14,594 nucleotides of DNA from JAYZDB01 sp036338025. Lineage in GTDB: Bacteria; Planctomycetota; UBA1135; UBA2386. A program made the translations under genes and the position numbers. The first letter of the stretch is position 1, and each line of letters begins with the position of its first letter. The notes under the pieces are model-generated. The model was not told the origin of the DNA and searched no databases. It saw only the letters and a program-made list of their open reading frames with translations. Shown here one piece after another: positions 8,297-14,594 of this stretch. The stretch is taken from the NCBI GenBank assembly GCA_036338025.1, contig JAYZDB010000132.1, positions 1 to 14,594 of the forward strand, read 5' to 3'.

Positions 8297-10669
8297 TCAG
8301 CCTCGTGGGTCCTTGGTACGGCTTCCGACCTCTAGACCCTCGACATCCGACTTCACGACTTCAAAGTGCGCGGCACGGTCACGGGTCCGTGGGCGGAACT
8401 GCAGGACCGCCTTGCCAGAACCGTCGAGCATTGCCCGCGTCGCCTGCACCACCGCGTTGTCATCGCTACCAGCCACCTCTCGGCCCTCAGTTCGATACAC
8501 CACCAGCACTCGGCGGCCGTCGATCAGGGCTGACATTCCGCTCAGCGCGCTCATGGCAGCTTCTGCCTCATCTGTGTCGATACCGAGCATGATCATCGGT
8601 AGATCCCCGCTCTCGCGCTGGCCCAGAACTTCGACATAGCTTCGGACAATCCCTGGGTGAAGCTGCTTCACCACACCGCTCTCATCCAAGTGCAGCTCTG
8701 CTGGCCCAACCGACAAGATGCGTTCGATCATCTGCGCGCGTGCATCCGACTCGCCAGCCCAGGTCAATGTCACGCTCGCCTGCGAGAGGTCGCCCAGTCC
8801 GGTAAGCACACCATCGAGTTCCCGGTCGACCTGCGCCATCAGATCCTCGGCGTCGGGTATGGCCTCGATCGAGACCTGATCGCCGTCTCTTGAGGCTCCG
8901 CGGACCAAGGTCGGGTGCGCCTGAACATCGGTCTCGCCCTCGATGACGATCCGGGTGGCACCGATCTCGACCAATCGCGCAACGAACAACTCGTCAGCTA
9001 CGCGGAAAGTCGTACTTTCCGGCAGCTCTCTGGCCTGAAACTCACTGGCGAAGGCACTCGCGACCTCCTCGACACTGCGATCTCCGACTGTCACCGAAAC
9101 TCGGACCTGGTTATCACCGACAGTTTCGAAACCGAGCAGGGAGGGGAACAAGAACTCCGTCTGGCCCTGCTCGATCAAGCGGGCCTGCGAAGCACCGCCG
9201 TCTACCAGAGCGTCGATCATCGTACTGCGCATGGTCCGGGTCAGCATGCCGTCGCCGAGTATGTGAAGATCGACCTTGGATCCCGAAACCGACTGAGCGC
9301 CCATGTGGCGTGCGATGGCCGGCACCAATTCAACCGGCTTGCCAACCGAGGTCTGGACCTCACAGATCAGGAATTCGTCCTCGGTTCGGAACGCGACCGG
9401 CACGGGATGGATGAGTTCGCCATTCTCTTGACCCACCGTGTAGACCAGGGAAGCCGGACCGGCTCCAAGGAGGAGCTCAGCGACCTCGGGGTCAGGTGTC
9501 GAGCCTTCCGGCCAATCAAACTCTACGTCTTGCCCCGAGATGGAGATGTCGGCAAGGTCACGGCGCACCGACCGCGCGAGACCCGGTGTCACGCCATCGC
9601 GTAGCCGCAAACCAGTTCGGTTGCCTTTGCTTGCGGACTGCAGGACCGATGGCCACAAGACCTCACCATCGCCGAGTGACATGCCCGTGGCCACTAGGTC
9701 TTTGGCGCTCGCACACAGGACCTCGACGAGTTCGGGTCTCGGAAGATCGTCTGGCAACTGAACGGTCACGTCCTTGCCCGAGATGAAGTCGCCGCTCTGA
9801 GCCAACACGAGCGAGCACGCCCGGAGCGTCGTGGCAAGATCGCGACCACCGGTAACCTCGACCGTACTTTGTCCTCCTGCGCCGGAGACTCTCACCAACC
9901 CCTCGAGTTCACGGTCGAACAGCACGTGGTCGCCGCCCGCACTCATCAAGGCAACCCGCGATGCACCGGACTCGATCAGCGGAGCACAGTAGATCGCCGG
10001 TGCCGGACTTGGACCGCCTTGGAATCGGAACGCAAAGGACTTCCCACTGGCATCCGCGCAGAGACTCTCGAGTTCTCCAGCCAGCGCCATCGACAGGTCT
10101 TCTTCAGCCAGCCCTTCGGTCGTGACTTCGACCAACAACTGTGCCGGCGCATCGTGGGTAGCATCGATCGTGCTTCGATGAACCTCACAGGTCGGACGTT
10201 CGCCCGTGTAGACTGACTCGTCGGGGTAACCCCGTTGGACCGTCACCGACAGGGGCCTGGCGTCCTTGAGGATCTCTGCGACCAGATCCTTCACCCCGGA
10301 TGGGATCATCGCCTCACCCGAGAAGGTCACTACCACCCGCTGCCAACGGATCTGGGACTCGACCTCGGCTACCTTGCGCCGCAAGGGATCTGCAACCGCC
10401 GCCAGGATCGCGCCCTTCTCCATTCCACCCACGGCCACGCCGAGTCGGAGGTCAAAAGCTTCCTCGGCAACCGCAAGAGTCGTCACCTCAACCGTGTCAT
10501 CATCTTCGGTCCACACCTCGAGTTCTTCCTCGGCATCATCCGCCGCCACAACCTCGAGATCGTCGAAGTCGTCGTCCTCCGCCATCACCGGCTCGAGGTC
10601 GTCCAATTCGGGCTCCGAGGCACCGTCTTCATGGTCGCTGTCTGGCTGCTTCGAACGGGATCGTTTCAT
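8297..10669 (-). CDS. Large acidic protein with about eight degenerate repeats of 78-98 aa; unknown family
   Basis: A 790-aa protein that I do not recognise. There is no signal peptide or transmembrane segment, so it is probably cytoplasmic. It begins with a basic patch (KRSRSK, 2-7), then an Asp/Glu-rich stretch (about 11-60). The rest is built from roughly eight units, each apparently strand, helix (D-L-x-x-x-hydrophobic), strand ending F/W/L, helix, a turn with Gly-Ala/Pro-Ser/Ala, strand, then hydrophobic-aromatic-Pro-x-Leu/Val. The Gly turns fall near residues 137, 235, 321, 404, 492, 570, 655 and 752. The Pro boxes are LWPSVL 338-343, IHPVPV 420-425, LFPSLL 507-512, AHPTLV 584-589 and LHPGIV 670-675. 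No catalytic motif is evident. It is transcribed divergently from the peptidase-like gene across 216 bp, and its stop is 2 bp from the acetylesterase stop, so the two convergent transcripts probably overlap. Confidence 0.85.
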   Translation of the reverse strand: MKRSRSKQPDSDHEDGASEPELDDLEPVMAEDDDFDDLEVVAADDAEEELEVWTEDDDTVEVTTLAVAEEAFDLRLGVAVGGMEKGAILAAVADPLRRKVAEVESQIRWQRVVVTFSGEAMIPSGVKDLVAEILKDARPLSVTVQRGYPDESVYTGERPTCEVHRSTIDATHDAPAQLLVEVTTEGLAEEDLSMALAGELESLCADASGKSFAFRFQGGPSPAPAIYCAPLIESGASRVALMSAGGDHVLFDRELEGLVRVSGAGGQSTVEVTGGRDLATTLRACSLVLAQSGDFISGKDVTVQLPDDLPRPELVEVLCASAKDLVATGMSLGDGEVLWPSVLQSASKGNRTGLRLRDGVTPGLARSVRRDLADISISGQDVEFDWPEGSTPDPEVAELLLGAGPASLVYTVGQENGELIHPVPVAFRTEDEFLICEVQTSVGKPVELVPAIARHMGAQSVSGSKVDLHILGDGMLTRTMRSTMIDALVDGGASQARLIEQGQTEFLFPSLLGFETVGDNQVRVSVTVGDRSVEEVASAFASEFQARELPESTTFRVADELFVARLVEIGATRIVIEGETDVQAHPTLVRGASRDGDQVSIEAIPDAEDLMAQVDRELDGVLTGLGDLSQASVTLTWAGESDARAQMIERILSVGPAELHLDESGVVKQLHPGIVRSYVEVLGQRESGDLPMIMLGIDTDEAEAAMSALSGMSALIDGRRVLVVYRTEGREVAGSDDNAVVQATRAMLDGSGKAVLQFRPRTRDRAAHFEVVKSDVEGLEVGSRTKDPRG

Positions 10670-10885
10670 GGTTTAGGGGGCTCCGGGGGGTTTATCGGGG
10701 CCGCACACCCTAGCAAAACTCGGGCAGGGTGCACCCCCGTGGACCCAGGTTCAGGCCACGGAAACCACCGGGAACTAGCACGCATGACGACTCTGGGACG
10801 GTCAGATGATGTAGATTCTGGGGCCTATTCGGCGCTCCGCGCAGATAGCAACCCGTCACACCGACCTCCCCCCAAGGCTTTCGAT
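10670..10885. other. Divergent 216-bp intergenic region
   Basis: This gap separates the starts of the repeat protein (minus) and the TPR/peptidase-like protein (plus), so it must contain promoters for both. On the minus strand a GATAAA lies 20-odd bases before the ATG with a TTTTGC 16 bp further upstream; on the plus strand TAGATT sits at 10812-10817. Neither pair is close to a full sigma-70 consensus. The C/G runs (10674-10698) form no clean hairpin. AAGG at 10874-10877 is the nearest thing to a ribosome-binding site for the plus-strand gene. Confidence 0.4.
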
Positions 10886-12196
10886 ATGCGCTACCTCGCA
10901 ATCACGCTTACGTCACTTCTCACGATTTTCGCTGTTCCGCTCATTGCCCAGGGCAAGGAAAAGAGCACGAAGTCCGCCGAGATCAAGCTCGCGCGGATGG
11001 TCACCAAAGCCGACGGCAACCCGGCGAAGCTGTTTGCCGCCGCCAAGTTCGCCAAGAAGAACAAACTCGAAGACCACGCCGCGGAGCTGTTCGGCAAAGT
11101 CCTCGCCATCCAACCCGATAACAAACTGGTCAATGAAGCGTTGGGGCACAAGTCGGAAAACGGCAAGTGGATGGCCGAGGTCAAGGGCATCTGGGTCGAA
11201 GTCAGTCAGAAAGCCGAGGCACTGAACGGGGCCTTCTTTCACGAAGGCAAGCGGGTGAATACCTGGGAGAAGAAACAACTCCTCAAGGGTCAGGTGCGCC
11301 ACAAGTACACCGGCATGCTCATCCCAGCGGCTGACGTCGAGAAGGCCAACGCCGGGCAGTTCCCCCTGGCCGACGGGCAATGGGGCGACATGGCCGCCGC
11401 CAACAAGTACCACAGCAACATCAACAATCCCTGGGCCCTGCGAACCAGGTACTGCTGTCTGATCAGCTCGCTGCCCTACGAGACCCTCAGCCAGAAGGTC
11501 TGGGGAGTCGTCGACGAAACCTACACCAAGTTGCGCATGATCTGCGGTGGCAACCCCTGTCACCCGGACCGCATCCCGGTCATCTTGGTGACGCCCACGA
11601 CCGCGTCCTACATCCAATTCGGGGACGCATACGGCGGTGCCGGATCATCCCACGGTGCCTTCCATACATCCGCCCAACAATTCACAGTGTCAATCACGGG
11701 CAACCGACGGCCGGTCGCCGCTTGCAACTGGGACGCCAAGGGCTGGGAACCGTACTACGCCCGCCACGCCGCTGGGCTGGCAATCGCGAACTCGTACTTC
11801 GGCAGCGAATCGGACAGCATCCCCACCTGGTTCACCCGTGGACTCGCGGGCTACGCCTCGCGGCTGTTCTCCAACCAGATGGCTACCTACTTCGGCAAGC
11901 AACACGCCAGGCATGGCACCCCCGAAGACCTCGCCAAGTGGATGTCCGGGTTCTCTATCAGTGGTGACAATCCTCAAACGGGCAAGGGAACCAACGACTA
12001 CAACATCTACCAGGCCGGCCTGCTGGTGAAATTCTGCATGCACGGTGGAGACCAGGAGTCGACGGATGCCCTGATGGCCGTGACCAAGGCAATGTCGGAA
12101 GGCAAGGGAATCAGCATCGCGGTTCGGAAGCTCGAGAAGGTACTCGGCACGAAATCCGACGCAGTCGCGATCTATCTCGAGAAGATCACCGGCTAG
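10886..12196 (+). CDS. Exported TPR plus gluzincin-like protein lacking HExxH (probable pseudo-peptidase)
   Basis: A 436-aa protein. The start at 10886 gives a signal peptide (RYLAITLTSLLTIFAVPLIAQ, cleavage near residue 21); the frame is open upstream but that part is antisense to the repeat protein. Residues about 45-96 match the TPR-like lead-in of planctomycete DUF1570-type proteins: AAELFGKVLAIQPDNKLVNE, then LGHKSENGKWM, with the conserved Gly-Lys-Trp. The C-terminal half resembles their metallopeptidase domain: a residue 290-325 block (YYARHAAGLAIANSYF, then PTWFTRGLAGYAS) falls where I expect HExxH and the WLSEGLA-like segment. Here the would-be motif reads H294-A-A-G-L, and the Glu before GLA is Arg, so zinc-binding and catalytic residues are missing. 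Family assignment is by recalled pattern only. It precedes the selenoprotein gene by 181 bp on the same strand. Confidence 0.8.
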   Translation: MRYLAITLTSLLTIFAVPLIAQGKEKSTKSAEIKLARMVTKADGNPAKLFAAAKFAKKNKLEDHAAELFGKVLAIQPDNKLVNEALGHKSENGKWMAEVKGIWVEVSQKAEALNGAFFHEGKRVNTWEKKQLLKGQVRHKYTGMLIPAADVEKANAGQFPLADGQWGDMAAANKYHSNINNPWALRTRYCCLISSLPYETLSQKVWGVVDETYTKLRMICGGNPCHPDRIPVILVTPTTASYIQFGDAYGGAGSSHGAFHTSAQQFTVSITGNRRPVAACNWDAKGWEPYYARHAAGLAIANSYFGSESDSIPTWFTRGLAGYASRLFSNQMATYFGKQHARHGTPEDLAKWMSGFSISGDNPQTGKGTNDYNIYQAGLLVKFCMHGGDQESTDALMAVTKAMSEGKGISIAVRKLEKVLGTKSDAVAIYLEKITG

Positions 12197-12252
12197 CTGT
12201 TCGGTGTCCTTGCCCGGACCGGCCGCAGCATGGAACCGAGCAACGGCGCGCG

Positions 12253-12269
12253 CCGGAGCCAAACTCCGG
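12253..12269. repeat. Perfect 6-bp inverted repeat in the gap before the selenoprotein gene
   Basis: CCGGAG (12253-12258), loop CCAAA, CTCCGG (12264-12269). The hairpin sits 56 bp after the stop of the TPR/peptidase-like gene and 108 bp before the next start. No T-run follows (GTCCCAATC), so it is at best a weak terminator for the upstream gene or a leader hairpin of the downstream transcript. The rest of the 181-bp gap shows nothing I can name, only a lone TAGATA at 12319-12324. Confidence 0.3.
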
Positions 12270-12377
12270 TCCCAATCATGTACCGTCGTGGGACAGCCGG
12301 GGCCAACCAACGTTTTGGTAGATACCCTGGCGGCCCGGTTACCCACCGACCTGAACCCCAACCCTCATCAAGCTGAC

Positions 12378-13547
12378 ATGAATCCGTACTTTATTGCCCT
12401 CGCCGCGATCATAGCGGCTTCATCCATCCCGGCCCAGCGCGGTGGTTTCGACCGCGGTGCCACTGGAGACCTGTGGAAGTACCTCTCGGAAAAGTACGAC
12501 AAGAACGGTGATGGCAAAATCACCCTCGTAGAGTACGGACGGGGCGCCGACAAGTTCGGCAGCTACGACCGCGATGGCGATGGAACCATCACCCAGAGTG
12601 ATGCCCGAGGTGCTGCCAGCAGCCAACGTCGCGGCGGCGGTGGACGCGGCGGCGGACGCGGCGGCGGTGGACGGGCTCCAGCCTCCACGGTCGACACGGA
12701 CATCGCGATGATGATCGCCAAGAACGCCGACGACAACGAGGATGGCAAGGTCTCGAAGACCGAGTGGAGCAAGGCCCTCGCAACTCTCGACCATGACCAG
12801 AACAAGGTCGTCAGCCCCGAGGAGCTCAACGACATCATGTGCGCGGCGCTGGGCCGCAGCAAGCTGTCAGACCGCGCCGTCGGTCGACGCAGTCGCCATC
12901 TCGATGCGAACAAGGACGGCAAGGTGCAACTCGCCGAGTTGGACGGGATGTTCGCCAAGCTGGACAAGGACAACGACCAGGAAATTTCGAACGCCGAACT
13001 CAACAGCAAGAGCGCCGTTCGCCCAACCAGTCGGGCTCGGCTAGGTGAGATCGCCCCGGACTTCGATCTGCCGTTCGTCAAAGACCCCAAGAAGACTGTC
13101 CGGCTGTCGTCCTTCAAGGGCAAGAAGCCGGTAGCGCTGATCTTCGGTAGCTACACTTGACCGCCTTTCCGCCGCTCAGCTGGTCAGCTGAAGAGCATGT
13201 ATGCCAAGTACAACAAGAACGTCGAGTTCCTCCTGGTCTACATCCGAGAAGCCCACGCGATAGACGGCCCGAGGCCGCATACCTCGGTCATGATCGAGGA
13301 GCCGATCAACGACCTCGAACGCTTCGGCGTCGCCAAGATCTGCATGACCAAACTCGAACTCGAGATGATCCCGAGTGTGATTGACCGGATCGACAACAAG
13401 GTCGATGCAGCGTATTCCGCCATGCCGGACCGGCTCTACCTGGTCGGCAAGGACGGCAAGATCGCATACGCAGGTGGCCGTGGCCCCTTCGGGTTCCGAC
13501 CAGACGAACTGGCTGCAGCGATCGGCAAGGAGCTGGCCAAGCAGTAG
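12378..13547 (+). CDS. EF-hand/iodothyronine deiodinase-like selenoprotein (in-frame UGA = Sec261)
   Basis: Read with TGA at 13158-13160 as selenocysteine, this is one 389-aa protein. A signal peptide covers about 1-20 (NPYFIALAAIIAASSIPAQ), which also fixes the start. Six EF-hand loops follow: 41-52, 64-75, 118-129, 138-149, 176-187 and 196-207; loops 1, 3 and 5 have ideal DxNxDG or DxxxDG-type calcium ligands with Glu12, loop 2 has Asp at position 12, and loops 4 and 6 lack the usual Gly. An Arg/Gly-only linker is at 84-99. Residues about 218-389 are a thioredoxin-fold deiodinase-like domain: APDFDLPF, VALIFGSYT-U261-PPFR, FLLVYIREAH near 282-291 with the family's conserved Glu-Ala-His, and PDRLYLVGKDG then GPFGFRPDEL. 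Vertebrate deiodinases carry Sec in S-x-T-U-P-P-F. There is no other stop up to the TAG at 13545-13547, and a SECIS-like hairpin follows the UGA. Probable periplasmic redox or reductive dehalogenation enzyme; substrate unknown. Selenocysteine machinery genes are not in this window. Confidence 0.9.
12627..12674 (+). repeat. Arg/Gly codon repeat (RG-rich linker) inside the selenoprotein gene
   Basis: The unit CGC-GGC-GGC-GGT-GGA occurs at residues 85-89, as a four-codon version at 90-93, and again at 94-98, preceded by CGT and followed by CGG. It encodes an Arg/Gly-only linker between EF-hand pair one (41-75) and the remaining EF-hands. Near-identical codon blocks suggest recent slippage expansion, so linker length may vary between strains. 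Confidence 0.85.
13158..13160 (+). other. Selenocysteine codon UGA (recoding site)
   Basis: An in-frame TGA at codon 261 between Thr260 and Pro262, at the redox-active position of the deiodinase family motif. The codons after it (CCG CCT TTC CGC) give Pro-Pro-Phe-Arg, matching the strongly conserved residues that follow Sec in deiodinases. Translation in the same frame continues 128 codons to TAG at 13545-13547. Confidence 0.88.
13174..13196 (+). promoter_or_regulatory. Candidate bacterial SECIS hairpin
   Basis: Directly downstream of the UGA, TCAGCT (13176-13181) pairs perfectly with AGCTGA (13186-13191) around a GGTC loop (13182-13185). A lower GC/GC clamp (13174-13175 with 13195-13196) is possible across a 3-nt bulge. 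The loop begins 21 nt after the UGA, inside the roughly 16-37 nt spacing described for bacterial SECIS elements, and its GGU matches the guanines that SelB recognises in the E. coli fdhF loop. It lies wholly within the coding sequence, as expected in bacteria. Confidence 0.8.
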
Positions 13548-13574
13548 CGCAAAGGCCCGCGGTGATGTAGGCGG

Positions 13575-14594
13575 CTACTTCAGCAGCGGGCGCAAGCTCG
13601 CTGCGGCGCGCTCTGCCATCCAGAGGTTTCCATCCTTGGAGAAATGACGGTCGCCCTCAAAGAACAGGGTCTCGGACTGTCCGCGCCACTCCTCACCCTT
13701 GTCCAGATCGACCACGTGGATGCCCTCCTTGATCACCGGTTCGAGCCACCAGTAGCTGTGGTTCTTCCAGTTTCTCATTGGCAAACCAAGGACGAGAAAC
13801 TCGAACCCGTGCTGCTTGGAGAGTTCAAAGAGGCGGTAGATCGCAACGTATGCCTTGCGACCAGCCCAGGTGAAGGAATCCCGCGCCTCGGGATCCTTCT
13901 GGTACGGCAGCGTCTCACGAGCGACCAGGCTTGACAACACCGGGAGCAAGCTTCGCCCGAGCCGCGAGTTGCTAAGCAACCCGGGCAAGGCCCCGTGCAG
14001 TTTTCCCTCCGTGTACATCGCATCCTCAGACGCATCCAACTCGACCAACAACCCCTCCCGGTCGAGGGTGAACAAGGGGTGACTGATGTTGTCGACAAGG
14101 TCATTGCCGTATGCCGCCAGCACAAGGATGTCCGGCTTCAGAGACACCAACCGATCTCGAAAGAACTTGTACTGATGGTCAGTACCATAGCCCTTCACTG
14201 CAGCGTTGATCACGTCGACTCTCTTGCCGGGATCCGCCGACAGGATCTTCTCGAGTTGGTTGGGCCAACTCTCCTCGTTTCGCACACCGTGACCAAATGT
14301 CATCGAATCACCGAGCACCAGGATCCGCACTTCGTCCACGTGCTTGGGACCAACTTCACGGTCACGTAATCCCAGTGAATTGACGTGGACCACCTGGTCG
14401 AACTGCTTGAACTTCCAGGTCGATTCAGCTCCGGGTCGCAGGGAATAGATCAGATCCGGATCCGCGCGGTGGATCCCTCGTGTCTTCCACGAATCTGCAT
14501 CGGGGCTGCCGCCCAGATCGAACACTACCATCGTCAGCTCCACCAACAGAACCGGCACGACCAGTCCCGCGCAGATCATCCCGATCCGCAGCAA
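13575..14594 (-). CDS. Membrane-anchored SGNH/GDSL hydrolase (5' end cut by window)
   Basis: 339 residues are visible to the right edge; the terminal TTG may be an internal Leu, so the true start is probably outside. A hydrophobic segment (visible residues about 4-25, MICAGLVVPVLLVELTMVVF) suggests a signal anchor. SGNH blocks: LVLGDSMTFGHGV with nucleophile Ser97 (block I), Gly in VKGYGT near 134-138 (block II), AYGNDLVDN with Asn164 (block III), and the C-terminal Asp315-Arg-His317 followed by FSKDGN (block V). This arrangement resembles the SGNH hydrolases or acetyltransferase-like proteins found near exopolysaccharide genes in planctomycetes; the substrate is unknown. It converges on the selenoprotein gene with only 27 bp between stops and no obvious terminator between them. 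Confidence 0.88.
   Translation of the reverse strand: MLRIGMICAGLVVPVLLVELTMVVFDLGGSPDADSWKTRGIHRADPDLIYSLRPGAESTWKFKQFDQVVHVNSLGLRDREVGPKHVDEVRILVLGDSMTFGHGVRNEESWPNQLEKILSADPGKRVDVINAAVKGYGTDHQYKFFRDRLVSLKPDILVLAAYGNDLVDNISHPLFTLDREGLLVELDASEDAMYTEGKLHGALPGLLSNSRLGRSLLPVLSSLVARETLPYQKDPEARDSFTWAGRKAYVAIYRLFELSKQHGFEFLVLGLPMRNWKNHSYWWLEPVIKEGIHVVDLDKGEEWRGQSETLFFEGDRHFSKDGNLWMAERAAASLRPLLK

Noticed and set aside
10235..10885. N-terminal extension of the TPR/peptidase-like protein
   Set aside because: It overlaps the repeat protein on the other strand and would bury the signal peptide that starts at 10886.
12253..12269. Rho-independent terminator after the TPR/peptidase-like gene
   Set aside because: The 6-bp hairpin is real but no T-run follows it, so it is listed only as an inverted repeat.
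5128..12324. Lone -10-like hexamers 34-70 nt before several starts: TATTCT 5128-5133, TATCTT 6674-6679, TAGATT 10812-10817, TAGATA 12319-12324
   Set aside because: None has a recognisable -35 element at 16-18 bp, and each matches TATAAT at about four of six positions. They may be real but are not supportable from sequence alone.
12204..13160. EF-hand protein ending at the TGA, with a separate small gene at 13197-13547
   Set aside because: Both halves are in the same frame, together complete the deiodinase family motif, and a SECIS-like hairpin follows the TGA. The 12204 start is also rejected because the signal peptide begins at 12378.

Overview
The window (about 64-65% G+C by eye) reads as chromosomal DNA of a member of the Planctomycetota or a close PVC relative. 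The evidence is the gene families: a beta-propeller protein running into a ThuA-like domain, a five-haem cytochrome c with an internal PA14 domain, a type I sulfatase, a sialate O-acetylesterase-like SGNH protein, a TPR plus gluzincin-like protein and an EF-hand redoxin. Most starts lack a clear Shine-Dalgarno sequence. The phylum is an inference; no rRNA, tRNA or mobile element is present.

Layout. 1-5071 is a minus-strand block: a small membrane coiled-coil protein (4511-5071), the multihaem PA14 cytochrome (1694-4384) and, overlapping it by 4 nt, a propeller-ThuA protein cut by the left edge. Divergent from this, 5168-8294 carries an exported sulfatase and an exported SGNH acetylesterase on the plus strand, a likely polysaccharide desulfation/deacetylation pair. 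A 790-aa minus-strand protein (8297-10669) converges on them with a 2-bp gap. It belongs to no family I recognise and consists of an acidic N-terminus plus about eight degenerate repeats of 78-98 aa. A 216-bp divergent gap follows, then on the plus strand an exported TPR/peptidase-like protein without an HExxH motif (10886-12196) and the most notable gene of the window (12378-13547). A convergent SGNH hydrolase (13575 to the right edge) is incomplete at its 5' end.

The key result is that 12378-13547 should be read as one selenoprotein gene. An apparent EF-hand ORF ends in TGA at 13158-13160, exactly where iodothyronine deiodinase-family proteins carry selenocysteine (S-Y-T-U-P-P-F-R). The same frame continues without another stop through the rest of the deiodinase fold to 13547. 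21 nt after the TGA, a perfect 6-bp hairpin with a GGUC loop fits a bacterial SECIS. The product would be an exported protein with six EF-hand loops, an Arg/Gly linker and a Sec-containing deiodinase-like domain. Reading TGA as stop would split it into two false genes.

Every stretch without a gene is shorter than 300 bp; I see no convincing promoter, riboswitch, CRISPR array, IS element or origin in them.
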